Shown here: positions 1-5,606 of the stretch, piece after piece
Position numbering within the stretch: position 1 is the first letter of the stretch
How the letters are laid out: every line of letters begins with the position of its first letter
Origin: an archaeon UBA168
GTDB lineage: Archaea; Thermoproteota; Thermoprotei_A; Marsarchaeales; UBA168
Direction: 5' to 3'
Assembly: GCA_002507085.1 (NCBI GenBank)
Contig: DAYW01000064.1
Coordinates: 1 to 6,328, forward strand
DNA: 6,328 nucleotides
Notes under the pieces: model-generated
The model's database searches: none
What the model was told of the DNA's origin: nothing
What the model saw: the letters and a program-made list of their open reading frames with translations, nothing else
Program-made: the position numbers and the translations under genes

Positions 1-33
1 CTCTGGGCTTTGACTTCAGCGATTTCCTTGGGC

Positions 34-1419
34 CTAAGGTTGCGCTGGCGTTCCCGCCTCGTCCTCTTCCTGCGGCACGTCAGCTGTTTCCGGGACCTTG
101 CTTCTATAAAGGGCGTAGGCTATTCCTATTAGGGCGAGGGCTGCCGCCCCCTCCTCGAGCACTGTGAGCTGGAAGCTCGCTATGAACAGCAGCGTTAGGG
201 CGAACATCACGACTTCAAGGACCGGGTAGAATGGAGCCCTGAATTGTCCCCTATATCCCCTCTTCTTCAGCGAGAGCAGCGATGGGCCCACGAAGAGGTA
301 GGAGTAGATGAAGCCGAAGGTGGCGAGGGACGCGAGATATATGAAGCTGGGCGTGATGAAGGCTATTGCCATGAGAAATGCCGCGAGAAGGGTCGCGACC
401 CACGGCGCCCTTCTGGAGTTGAGCTTCGAGAACTGGCTGGGCAGGAAGCCGTCCTTGGACATCTGGTAGATCGTCCTGGAAGAGGAGGCCACCCAAAGCA
501 GGGTCACCCCGGCGGAGGCGAGGAGGGCCGCCGGTATCACCAGAAGCTTCACTAGGGTCGGCGCGTTGACGGCGCTGAGCGCTGATATGAAGGCGGTCGT
601 CGTCCTTCCGTACCTGTACCATCCCCTGGCCAGGAGCAGGACCACGAGCACCCCCACGTATATGGCCATGGCTGTAATCTGCGAACCGTAGATCCCCCTG
701 GGGACGTCCCTCTCTGGCTTCTTTGCCTCGGCTGTGAACACGGCGACTGTGTTGAAGCCCGTGTACGCAAAGAAGGCTATGACGGCAGCGCTCATGAAGC
801 CCGAGAAGCCGTTGGGGGCAAAGGGCGAGAAGTGGGCCAGCAGGTTCGACGGAGGCTGCATGGTCACCAACGCTACGACCACGGCGGCGAAAAGAAGTAT
901 GACCGAGACCTTGAAGGCCACGAAAATCATCTCCGTTGTGGCAGTTGGCTTGACCCCTATCACGTTAAGCAGTACCCACGCTCCAAGCACAGCTGCCGCA
1001 AGGGCCACGACGAAGTGAGGCGGCACCGTCATGTTAAAGATCCCTATGAGCACTGCCTGTTTGACGAATGTGGCCATGGCTATGGCGACGGCCGCCCCTC
1101 CAATGGTGTACCCCATTACCCTCATGAGGCCGACCGACATGGCCCAAAAGCCGCCTAATCCCTCCTTTGTGAAGGAGTATATGGCGCCGCTTGTCTTTCT
1201 GACCTTTGGCATCGAGGCTATCTCGGCCGATATGAGCGCGATGCCAAGGCCAAAAAGCCCCACGAGCAGATATGCGAGAACTGCTGCTGGCCCGGCTATG
1301 TGAAGCACGTAACCGCTGTAAAAGAATATGGAGGAACCGACGATATCCCCCACACCGGCCGCCAGCAGCGCCCAAAACGAAAGGCTTCTAGAGAGTTCTA
1401 CATCCTTGACTTCTTCCAT
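34..1419 (-). CDS. APC-superfamily amino-acid permease
   Basis: Inner-membrane secondary transporter, probably for amino acids or related amines; the substrate cannot be read from sequence. The 461-residue protein has about 12 hydrophobic segments, normal for the family. Family marks: the unwound TM1 motif AAGVGDIVGSSIFF (about 21-34), the TM6 to loop signature AFFAYTGFNTV followed by EAKKPERDVPRGI (about 215-243), the SKDGFLPSQFSKLN loop (about 321-334) and FRAPFYPVLEV near 393-403. The C-terminal tail (about 442-461) is acidic and polar, so probably cytoplasmic. Start: the open frame extends to an ATG at 1452, but that codon lies inside the TATA box; the ATG at 1419 has GAGGTGA five bases upstream and begins MEEVKDVELSRSLSFW, so I prefer it. 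It is a single-gene unit reading away from the mobile-element scar. Family assignment is secure, the substrate is not. Confidence 0.93.
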   Translation of the reverse strand: MEEVKDVELSRSLSFWALLAAGVGDIVGSSIFFYSGYVLHIAGPAAVLAYLLVGLFGLGIALISAEIASMPKVRKTSGAIYSFTKEGLGGFWAMSVGLMRVMGYTIGGAAVAIAMATFVKQAVLIGIFNMTVPPHFVVALAAAVLGAWVLLNVIGVKPTATTEMIFVAFKVSVILLFAAVVVALVTMQPPSNLLAHFSPFAPNGFSGFMSAAVIAFFAYTGFNTVAVFTAEAKKPERDVPRGIYGSQITAMAIYVGVLVVLLLARGWYRYGRTTTAFISALSAVNAPTLVKLLVIPAALLASAGVTLLWVASSSRTIYQMSKDGFLPSQFSKLNSRRAPWVATLLAAFLMAIAFITPSFIYLASLATFGFIYSYLFVGPSLLSLKKRGYRGQFRAPFYPVLEVVMFALTLLFIASFQLTVLEEGAAALALIGIAYALYRSKVPETADVPQEEDEAGTPAQP

Positions 1420-1423
1420 GGAT

Positions 1424-1460
1424 TCACCTCGTTTTTTTGGCCGAAGGAGCAAATTTAAAT
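1424..1460 (-). promoter_or_regulatory. Promoter and ribosome binding site of the APC permease
   Basis: On the minus strand an AT-rich ATTTAAATTT box (1460-1451) fits an archaeal TATA box. The expected transcription start 24-27 bases downstream falls near 1430, giving a leader of about 10 nt that is almost entirely GAGGTGA (1430-1424), complementary to the 16S rRNA 3' end. This fixes the start codon at 1419 and excludes the in-frame ATG at 1452. Confidence 0.65.
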
Positions 1461-1527
1461 GTATCTTTTTGAGGTATTCGAAGAACTTTCTGAAAAACTT
1501 GGGATTTCGCCTAAAACATTAGCATAA

Positions 1528-1647
1528 GAAAAACCCGGGCGGCGCAACGATGAGCGGTTGTTTTGGCGCGGTGATGCGGATGCTGTTGAGCAGGCCTGCC
1601 TCGAGGTAGCCCTCGTAGTCAGAGCTCATGGAGCCCCCGTGGTCTAA
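1528..1647 (+). pseudogene. tnpB: C-terminal fragment of a TnpB RNA-guided nuclease
   Basis: An open frame with no start codon runs from just after a TAA (1525-1527) to TAA at 1645-1647. Its second half reads WRGDADAVEQACLEVALVV and ends RAHGAPVV. The G-D-x-D segment followed by a helix matches the position of the last RuvC aspartate block (GDRDxxAAxNI type) close to the C-terminus of TnpB. The CxxC zinc-finger pair that should precede it is gone, and everything upstream is missing. It can only be a fragment. The call rests more on the downstream right-end sequence than on these 40 residues. Confidence 0.5.
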
Positions 1648-1775
1648 CGCTGGACGAAGAGAGCGGGGTGGGTGCGCGGCGCACCCGCTAGCCATGAAGC
1701 GATGGTGGTGAAGGCGGTAGACCGCGAACCAATGAACCGCCCTAAGGGAACCCTTCGGGGCGCGGAGAAGGTCAG
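1648..1775 (+). ncRNA. omega-RNA (TnpB guide RNA) scaffold-like sequence
   Basis: In TnpB elements the 3' part of tnpB and its trailing sequence form the omega RNA, and the guide is read from DNA flanking the right end. Here the segment after the tnpB stop has a hairpin GGGTGCGC/GCGCACCC (1669-1676 with 1678-1685), then the terminal block with AAGGG/CCCTT (1744-1748 and 1751-1755) nested within CCGCCC and GGGGCG-CGG. If transcribed, the adjoining guide would be the bases after about 1776 (starting ACGGGGATCCC). Known from the family: the scaffold role. Seen: fold potential and the conserved-looking end. Inferred: that the RNA could still be made. Upstream extent is uncertain because it normally overlaps tnpB. 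Confidence 0.5.
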
Positions 1776-1909
1776 ACGGGGATCCCACCGGTTGCAGGCC
1801 CTAACGTTATCGTTGTGGCTGCCTTACCCAAGTCCTTTATCGTGACGAGGTTATACGCCAAGGCCGTGTACGCGATTTGTGCATACCCGTTAACTCGGCG
1901 ATAGGCAGT
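1772..1909 (-). pseudogene. Possible C-terminal scrap of a DDE transposase
   Basis: A 45-codon minus-strand frame without a start reads YRRVNGYAQIAYTALAYNL, then VTIKDLGKAATT, and stops at TGA (1774-1772), inside the GTCAGAC terminus of the neighbouring TnpB element. A hydrophobic helix with ALAYNL followed by a short basic tail is common at the C-terminus of IS4/IS5-like transposases, which is the only basis for the call. The upstream part is missing, ended by a stop at 1912-1910. The plus strand is also open here (AALPKSFIVTRLYAKAVYA), so the strand is not certain. Confidence 0.3.
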
Positions 1910-2244
1910 TCATCGCTGGCCGGAAATCCTTGCATTGAGCTTGCATGGCACGTGGATTACCTAACTTTAATTACGCCAAATGGTAGGTCTTGCATTAGTG
2001 ATTTGTTGAATAATTCTCATGGAATTTCTAACGAAGTCATAATTTTATGTGAAAAGCTTACAGGAAGAGCCGGGAATTCACCTGAAACTTCGTTTGCCGC
2101 CGAATTCGCGGGCGAATTTATGAGCGACTTTCGAATTATTCGTCAACCGCCCTAGAGCTAAAGGCCGCGAATACCAGGCTTATAGAGCTCCTGAAAGTGC
2201 GGCAAGTGACGTCGAAGAGGATAAAAAACCGCCGGCTAATTTAA
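1877..2244 (+). pseudogene. Frameshifted remnant of an unrecognised protein gene
   Basis: Two overlapping open frames read like one broken protein. Frame one is open to TAG at 2153-2155 and contains VDYLTLITPNGRSCISDLL, then HGISNEVIILCEKLTGRAGN and AAEFAGEF. Frame two, open from 2086 to TAA at 2242-2244, continues YERLSNYSSTALELKAAN, TRLIELLKVRQVTSK and RIKNRRLI, a typical amphipathic, basic C-terminus. A one-base change near 2113-2118 (GGCGAATTTATGAG) would join them. The only start for frame one is a TTG at 1877 that overlaps the transposase-like scrap, so the true N-terminus is probably lost. I do not recognise the family. The DNA is richer in A+T than the flanking genes. Confidence 0.35.
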
Positions 2245-3187
2245 TCGAAACAGACGGGGGCCTATGCTTCAAGGATTCACTTCCCCGACCGAAAAATCCA
2301 CGGATGCGGTGCCTAAGTGAGGTTAATCGAGCCCCATACAGTAAAGGCTTGAGGTTCTCGCTTTTTACTGGTTTGGAAAAAATCTTTCGGTGCATAAAGG
2401 CCGACGAGTTGGCATAAAGCATGTAGAGGGCAACTATTATGATGATGATCGCGAAAACTTGGGTGAGCCTGTGCTTGGGCATGCGGCCAGCTATCCTAGC
2501 CCCTCCCCATCCTCCCGCCACCCCTCCTATCACGAACAGGGCGGCTATGAGCCAGTTGATCTCGCCGCTTATGGCGTACCTGAACGCCGTGGTGACGCCA
2601 AACGTGCCCACGGCTATGAGCGAGGTGCCAACGGCCTCGATTATGTTGAGCCCTCCCGACACGATCAGGCCCGGGACTATGAGAAATCCCCCTCCTATGC
2701 CAAAGTATCCGGACAGCAGCCCCACCAGGAAGCCCATTCCGGCGACCTTCGCCAGCGATCCCTTTATGTTGGGCTCAACGGTGGCTTGGACGCATTTGCG
2801 CCTAAGCATGTAGGAAGCTATCACGAGCATCAGTATGGCGAATATGAAAAGCAGCTTTTTGCCCGGCGTGAGCAGGCCCAGCTCGCTTCCTATGAGAGCT
2901 CCAACCACCCCGGGTAGGCTGAACACCGCCCCTTCCCTCAGGTAGACGTGCTTTTCAATGAAGTGAGGTATAACGTTTATGTAGGCGTTTATGCCCACGG
3001 CCAAGGCCGTGGTGCCTATGGCCAAGTGTGGATGGTTAAAACCCACAAAGTAAATGAGAAGGGGTATGGCGAGTATGGAGCCTCCTCCGCCTATAAGGCC
3101 CAAGGAAAACCCAACAGCAAGGCCCGATATGACGGAAAGGATCATCTGAAGGAGCGTCGGCCCCGGGACGGCGGCAGCCAGAAGCAT
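2180..3187 (-). CDS. TauE/SafE-family membrane transporter with an aberrant C-terminal extension
   Basis: Membrane protein of the TauE/SafE family, whose members export or exchange sulfite, sulfoacetate, taurine-derived or other anions. Two repeat motifs typical of the family are present: GLIGGGGSILAIP (about 30-42) and GYFGIGGGFLIVPGL (about 160-174), each at the start of a half of about four helices. The family fold ends near residue 262 (IVALYMLYANSSAF), a normal length. The remaining 70 or so residues are polar, lack membrane segments and look like translated non-coding DNA, crossing two T6 runs on the coding strand. ATG 3187 shares one base with the TGA of the upstream DsrE-like gene (TGATG), and GGTGA lies at 3199-3195, so translation is probably coupled. 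Start and family are secure; the true stop is doubtful. Confidence 0.88.
   Translation of the reverse strand: MLLAAAVPGPTLLQMILSVISGLAVGFSLGLIGGGGSILAIPLLIYFVGFNHPHLAIGTTALAVGINAYINVIPHFIEKHVYLREGAVFSLPGVVGALIGSELGLLTPGKKLLFIFAILMLVIASYMLRRKCVQATVEPNIKGSLAKVAGMGFLVGLLSGYFGIGGGFLIVPGLIVSGGLNIIEAVGTSLIAVGTFGVTTAFRYAISGEINWLIAALFVIGGVAGGWGGARIAGRMPKHRLTQVFAIIIIIVALYMLYANSSAFMHRKIFSKPVKSENLKPLLYGARLTSLRHRIRGFFGRGSESLKHRPPSVSIKLAGGFLSSSTSLAALSGAL
2377..2382 (-). terminator. T6 run after the TauE domain, likely ancestral terminator
   Basis: Minus-strand TTTTTT (2382-2377) follows the last conserved TauE residues by a few codons, where an archaeal U-run terminator would be expected. A second T6 (2228-2223) follows GCCGGC. 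Both lie inside the extended reading frame, supporting the view that the frame now overruns its original end. Confidence 0.4.
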
Positions 3188-3534
3188 CAGAAGGTCACCA
3201 CGGAGTAGCCCTGCTCTATCTTCTCGTTGGTCTCCACGGCGCCAAGCACGGGCTTCACCCCATCAAATATGTCCGCCTCGGTAAGCCCCTCCATGGCAAG
3301 GCTGACCTTGCACGCCGTTAGGGCGACGCCCGCCGCCAAGGCGGCCTTTACCTGTTCTTCGAACTGCGGGGAGTTCTGCTGCCTTTTGTTGACGGCCTCA
3401 ACCCCCCTTCCTATGAAGAGCATCTCGACCGTCGCCTTGGCGACGGTTGCGGCCTTGACGCTGAAGTTGAAAGCCACCATTTCCGTGTTTATGTTATCCT
3501 TTCCCGTGTTTACCATAACAAGAATCTTTGCCAT
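3187..3534 (-). CDS. DsrE/DsrF-like sulfur-carrier protein
   Basis: Small soluble cytoplasmic protein of 115 residues, the usual size for the DsrE-like fold. It starts with a beta strand and loop typical of the family (MAKILVMVNTGKDN), has a mid-protein ALAAGVALTACKVSLAMEGL segment with a single cysteine, Cys75, at the place where DsrE proteins carry a persulfide, and ends with the beta strand GYSVVTF. Family role: binding and passing sulfane sulfur between enzymes, or assisting sulfur oxidation or reduction; a precise partner cannot be named. It is first in an operon with the TauE/SafE transporter, overlapping it by one base, and is divergent from a YeeE/YedE sulfur transporter. That context strongly supports a role in sulfur trafficking. 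A TATA box ends about 21 bases upstream of the ATG, so the mRNA is probably leaderless. Confidence 0.88.
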   Translation of the reverse strand: MAKILVMVNTGKDNINTEMVAFNFSVKAATVAKATVEMLFIGRGVEAVNKRQQNSPQFEEQVKAALAAGVALTACKVSLAMEGLTEADIFDGVKPVLGAVETNEKIEQGYSVVTF

Positions 3535-3552
3535 AAAAGAGAATTCTGTACG

Positions 3553-3562
3553 CGTTTAAGCC
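3553..3562 (-). promoter_or_regulatory. TATA box of the DsrE-TauE operon
   Basis: Minus-strand GGCTTAAACG is centred about 23 bases before the ATG at 3534 and preceded by purine-rich GGGAAATA, which could serve as a BRE. Its spacing predicts transcription starting at or within a few bases of the start codon, a leaderless mRNA, consistent with the lack of a ribosome binding site there. Confidence 0.5.
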
Positions 3563-3715
3563 TATTTCCCGCCCAAATCTGTGCTTCCGTTCCTCGTGTT
3601 TTTGCGGACCAATCTATGGTGTTGTGGCGATGCGGTGCAACTTAGTTGTGTATTGGCGAGCTTTTGCGTAACATAAGTTAGCGATTCGAGACGAGTTTGT
3701 CCTCAAGGGTTTTCT

Positions 3716-3782
3716 AGCTTAAGATATGTTAGATCCAAAATCCTTAAACGGTCACAGAAATGAAATTAATGGAGCAAAGTTG
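3716..3782 (+). promoter_or_regulatory. Promoter and alternative start signals of the YeeE gene
   Basis: AGCTTAAGATA (3716-3726) resembles a TATA box; its expected transcription start is near 3747, downstream of the ATG at 3726. TTAAA at 3744-3748 is another candidate. GGAG at 3771-3774 stands five bases before an in-frame TTG at 3780, forming a plausible ribosome binding site. The codons between 3726 and 3779 are AT-rich, unlike the rest of the gene. Together these favour TTG 3780 as the real start. Confidence 0.4.
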
Positions 3783-4994
3783 ATATCCGTTACGGCTTGG
3801 GAATGGATAGGCATATTCATAGGAATGGTCATCGGAGGGCTCGCAGAGGCCTGGGGGATTTCCAACCCCGAGATTTTGATCAGGCTTGGGACATGGAAGG
3901 ACAGGCTCTTTGTGGGCTGCATAGCGATAGCGATCGCCGCTGGTGCGCTGGCGCTCTATGGGCTATCTGCGCTCGGCGTCGCCTTCCACTGGGGAGTTAA
4001 GCCCGATTATGTCGTCGGAATAGCTCTTGGCGGTGCCATATTTGGCACTGGAATAGCGATCTCCGGTTACGTACCTGGAACGATATGGATGGCCCTTGGA
4101 GAGGGCAGGCGCGACGCGATTTACGCTCTGTTCGGCGGATTGCTTGGCGCCGCAACTTGGACAGTGATATACCAGACGGCGTTTGGTCACTGGCTCGTCA
4201 CCTTTATGAATCTCGGTGAGATAACGTTCGTCGGCCAGGTTGATACCAACCTGAGGATCGGTTTTCTGGTAGCGATAGTCTGGGCGGCAATTCTTCTTAC
4301 CGTCGCGTACACCCTTCCGAGGTACAAAAACGGGAAGAGCTGCCTTTACTACTCCACACACAAGGACTACAAGTTCTCTCCTGAAGAAGAGGCGCAGCAC
4401 AAGGAGGCAGCGGAGGTACTCCTTGAGGGTGCCTCTATGCCCACTGGAGAGAACAATGTGGCTTCGAAGGTCAACTACAACTGGAGCACTTCGTCAAAGC
4501 TCTTCGGGAGGGTGATGCTCAGCGTCGGAATAATAATCGGCCTGACGGTCGTTCTGGAGATGTTTCTGCACCAGATATTTGGCGAGTCGACTACGTACTC
4601 GTGGATGGTGGCGTGGCTCTGGCTTCCGGCGTCTTACTGGAAGTACAGCAACGTCGTTGTCAACACGATCGGATGGGAACCGTTTAGCGACATAGGAACG
4701 CTGTTCGGTGCATTTCTTGCTTCGATTTTCTTCACGAGGAGGTTCCAGTCTTTCAATAACGTGATACCTCCAACTTGGAGGAAGAAGTTTGGCGCCAGCC
4801 CGGTCAAGAGGGCGGCCGGGGCTTTTCTCGGAGCTTACCTAATGCTGCTCGGGGCGAGGATGGCAGGCGGGTGTGCCTCGGGGCACATACTCAGTGGTGA
4901 CCTCCAGATGGCAGTGAGCAGCCTGGAGTTTTTCGTGTTCGTCCTGATCTTCCTCTTGGTCGTGGCGCATTACCTCTACAAGGGGGTTGATTGA
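3726..4994 (+). CDS. YeeE/YedE-family sulfur (thiosulfate-type) transporter
   Basis: Membrane protein of 422 residues in the YeeE/YedE family, whose characterised member TsuA imports thiosulfate using conserved cysteines. It has two homologous halves of several helices (about 24-197 and 258-418) joined by a polar linker of about 60 residues (about 198-257, rich in Lys and Glu). The C-half signature GARMAGGCASGH is intact (Cys383). The matching N-half motif reads GTGIAISGYVPGT (about 107-119), where most relatives have a cysteine before PGT, so this site is changed. Cys65 and Cys206 are the other cysteines. Start is uncertain: ATG 3726 has no ribosome binding site and follows directly on a TATA-like box, while TTG 3780 (404 residues) has GGAG five bases upstream and begins at the first helix. 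One base separates its stop from the next gene. Confidence 0.9.
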   Translation: MLDPKSLNGHRNEINGAKLISVTAWEWIGIFIGMVIGGLAEAWGISNPEILIRLGTWKDRLFVGCIAIAIAAGALALYGLSALGVAFHWGVKPDYVVGIALGGAIFGTGIAISGYVPGTIWMALGEGRRDAIYALFGGLLGAATWTVIYQTAFGHWLVTFMNLGEITFVGQVDTNLRIGFLVAIVWAAILLTVAYTLPRYKNGKSCLYYSTHKDYKFSPEEEAQHKEAAEVLLEGASMPTGENNVASKVNYNWSTSSKLFGRVMLSVGIIIGLTVVLEMFLHQIFGESTTYSWMVAWLWLPASYWKYSNVVVNTIGWEPFSDIGTLFGAFLASIFFTRRFQSFNNVIPPTWRKKFGASPVKRAAGAFLGAYLMLLGARMAGGCASGHILSGDLQMAVSSLEFFVFVLIFLLVVAHYLYKGVD

Positions 4995-4995
4995 A

Positions 4996-5244
4996 ATGTC
5001 GAACAATCCTTCTAGCTCGGGAAAACCAGCAGTTAAAAGCGAAAGCGATGTGAAGGCCTTCGTCATCGTGATGACAATCCTGATCGTGATTACTGCAGCC
5101 TTAACCTCTGGCACGTATAACGGTTACAGTCCGAACCCTAACTCGGTCGCGATCACGGGCTTCCTCGCAGTATTGACGATAGTAATTACTGCTGTGTGGT
5201 ACAGGACGAAGTACAACAATTACTCGTACGAACCAAAAGATTGA
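4996..5244 (+). CDS. Small two-helix membrane protein co-transcribed with YeeE
   Basis: An 82-residue protein that I do not recognise. It has a polar, Ser-rich N-terminus (1-20), a hydrophobic segment AFVIVMTILIVITAAL (21-36), a short loop GTYNGYSPNPNS (39-50), a second hydrophobic segment VAITGFLAVLTIVITAVW (51-68) and a Tyr/Asn/Lys-rich tail. This is a helical hairpin with both ends probably on the same side of the membrane. It has no cysteine, so it is not itself a sulfur carrier. ATG 4996 follows the upstream TGA by one base, with GGGGGTTGA ahead as a weak ribosome binding site; a TTG at 4987 would overlap the YeeE gene and is less likely. The spacing implies one mRNA and suggests an accessory subunit or stabiliser of the transporter. 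Confidence 0.75.
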   Translation: MSNNPSSSGKPAVKSESDVKAFVIVMTILIVITAALTSGTYNGYSPNPNSVAITGFLAVLTIVITAVWYRTKYNNYSYEPKD

Positions 5245-5276
5245 TTTTTCCCATAGGCATGCGATCAGTTATTTTT
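5245..5276 (+). terminator. U-run terminators of the YeeE operon
   Basis: TTTTT begins the base after the TGA stop (5245-5249), and a second T5 run follows in GTTATTTTTGTA (near 5270-5276). Archaeal transcription commonly ends at such T-runs without a strong hairpin, and none is seen here. Confidence 0.5.
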
Positions 5277-5317
5277 GTATGCTTAAGAACGGATGCGTGG
5301 GGTCTAAGCTCGAATGA

Positions 5318-5363
5318 GGCCTAACGCCAGAGGCCGTATTGGGCTCTAGTTAAACAACGGCCT
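5318..5363 (+). repeat. Overlapping inverted repeats that could form alternative hairpins
   Basis: GGCCT (5318-5322) pairs with AGGCC (5331-5335), while AGGCCGT (5331-5337) pairs perfectly with ACGGCCT (5357-5363). Both use the same middle strand, so the two hairpins exclude each other. No gene or ligand-binding motif is recognised next to them. The palindrome CCTCGCGAGG (5365-5374) follows directly. Confidence 0.45.
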
Positions 5364-5524
5364 ACCTCGCGAGGAGGCGCTACATCGCATCTAAAAAAGC
5401 TAGTTGGCGCGGCGATGGCTTTCATCCTAAAGGCCTGTCAGCGGTAGATGACTTAAATATGTTATGGCTACCGCTTTTCACCAGGAATACGAGTCTAGTC
5501 CCTAGCGTTGGCTTGACTCGCTAA
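5354..5524 (+). pseudogene. Start-less open frame with a TnpB-like WRGD segment, possible second scar
   Basis: A 56-codon frame between stops (5351-5353 and 5522-5524) reads YLARRRYIASKKASWRGDGF, then HPKGLSAVDDLNMLWLPLFT. Its WRGD codons lie in TTGGCGCGGCGATG (5404-5417), which differs at one base from TTGGCGCGGTGATG at 1563-1576 in the tnpB remnant, in the same reading frame. AGGCCTG follows at similar distance in both (5431 and 1592). It has no start codon near its beginning and no omega-RNA terminus after it. It may be a badly decayed tnpB tail, or chance; it also overlaps the hairpin chain described here. Confidence 0.2.
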
Positions 5525-5606
5525 AAGGAAATACCGATATAACCTTGCACGCATTATTGCTGTGGCTGCAGTGCAAAGAAATCTAAGAGGAAAATTCTAG
5601 ATTTCT
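5440..5606 (+). other. Chain of four inverted repeats, candidate structured RNA
   Basis: Four hairpins follow one another. (a) AGCGGTAG/CTACCGCT, 8 bp (5440-5447 with 5468-5475), extendable inside by ATGAC/GTTAT and followed by TTTT. (b) CGAGTC/GACTCG (5490-5495 with 5515-5520), extended across a T-T mismatch by AGTC/GGCT for 10 bp in all. (c) TTGCAC/GTGCAA (5545-5550 with 5571-5576). (d) AGAAATCTA/TAGATTTCT, 9 bp perfect (5577-5585 with 5598-5606), followed by TTTT. Hairpins (c) and (d) abut. I found no tRNA, SRP RNA, RNase P RNA or box C/D signature. It could be a transcribed RNA, terminators, or leftover repeats. Confidence 0.4.

Larger units (their letters stand above)
1528..1776 (+). mobile_element. 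Remnant right end of a TnpB-type (IS200/IS605) element
   Basis: This stretch resembles the last roughly 250 bases of an archaeal TnpB-carrying element. It has a short tnpB-like C-terminal frame ending with TAA at 1645-1647, then a GC-rich structured segment, then a conserved-looking terminus AATGAACCGCCCTAAGGG (1731-1748) ending GGAGAAGGTCAG (1764-1775). Archaeal elements of this kind typically end with GAACCGCCC, AAGGGAACCC and GGAGGAGGTCAG blocks; that comparison is from memory, not a search. No tnpA, no tnpB body and no left end are visible, so this is a solo scar. It sits directly against a possible transposase tail on the other strand. Confidence 0.7.

Noticed and set aside
1..33. Possible neighbouring gene at the left edge
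   Set aside because: Only 33 bases are visible, without start or stop signals that distinguish a gene from the 3' trailer of the permease.
1470..1490. TTCGAA-containing sequence as a tRNA T-loop
   Set aside because: No acceptor, D-arm or anticodon stem can be built around it; the same holds for the TTCGAA near 2128.
1519..1788. 89-codon minus-strand frame across the TnpB right end
   Set aside because: It is antisense to the omega-RNA-like sequence, shows no domain and has an Arg/His/Pro-rich composition typical of shadow frames in structured GC-rich DNA.
2150..2416. Plus-strand open frame of about 85 codons across the TauE tail
   Set aside because: It has no start codon or ribosome binding site, and its sequence gives no recognisable protein pattern.
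2390..2917. 175-codon plus-strand frame antisense to the TauE gene
   Set aside because: Its composition (His, Tyr, Arg, Gly rich) mirrors the codons of the membrane protein on the other strand; no start signal or domain.
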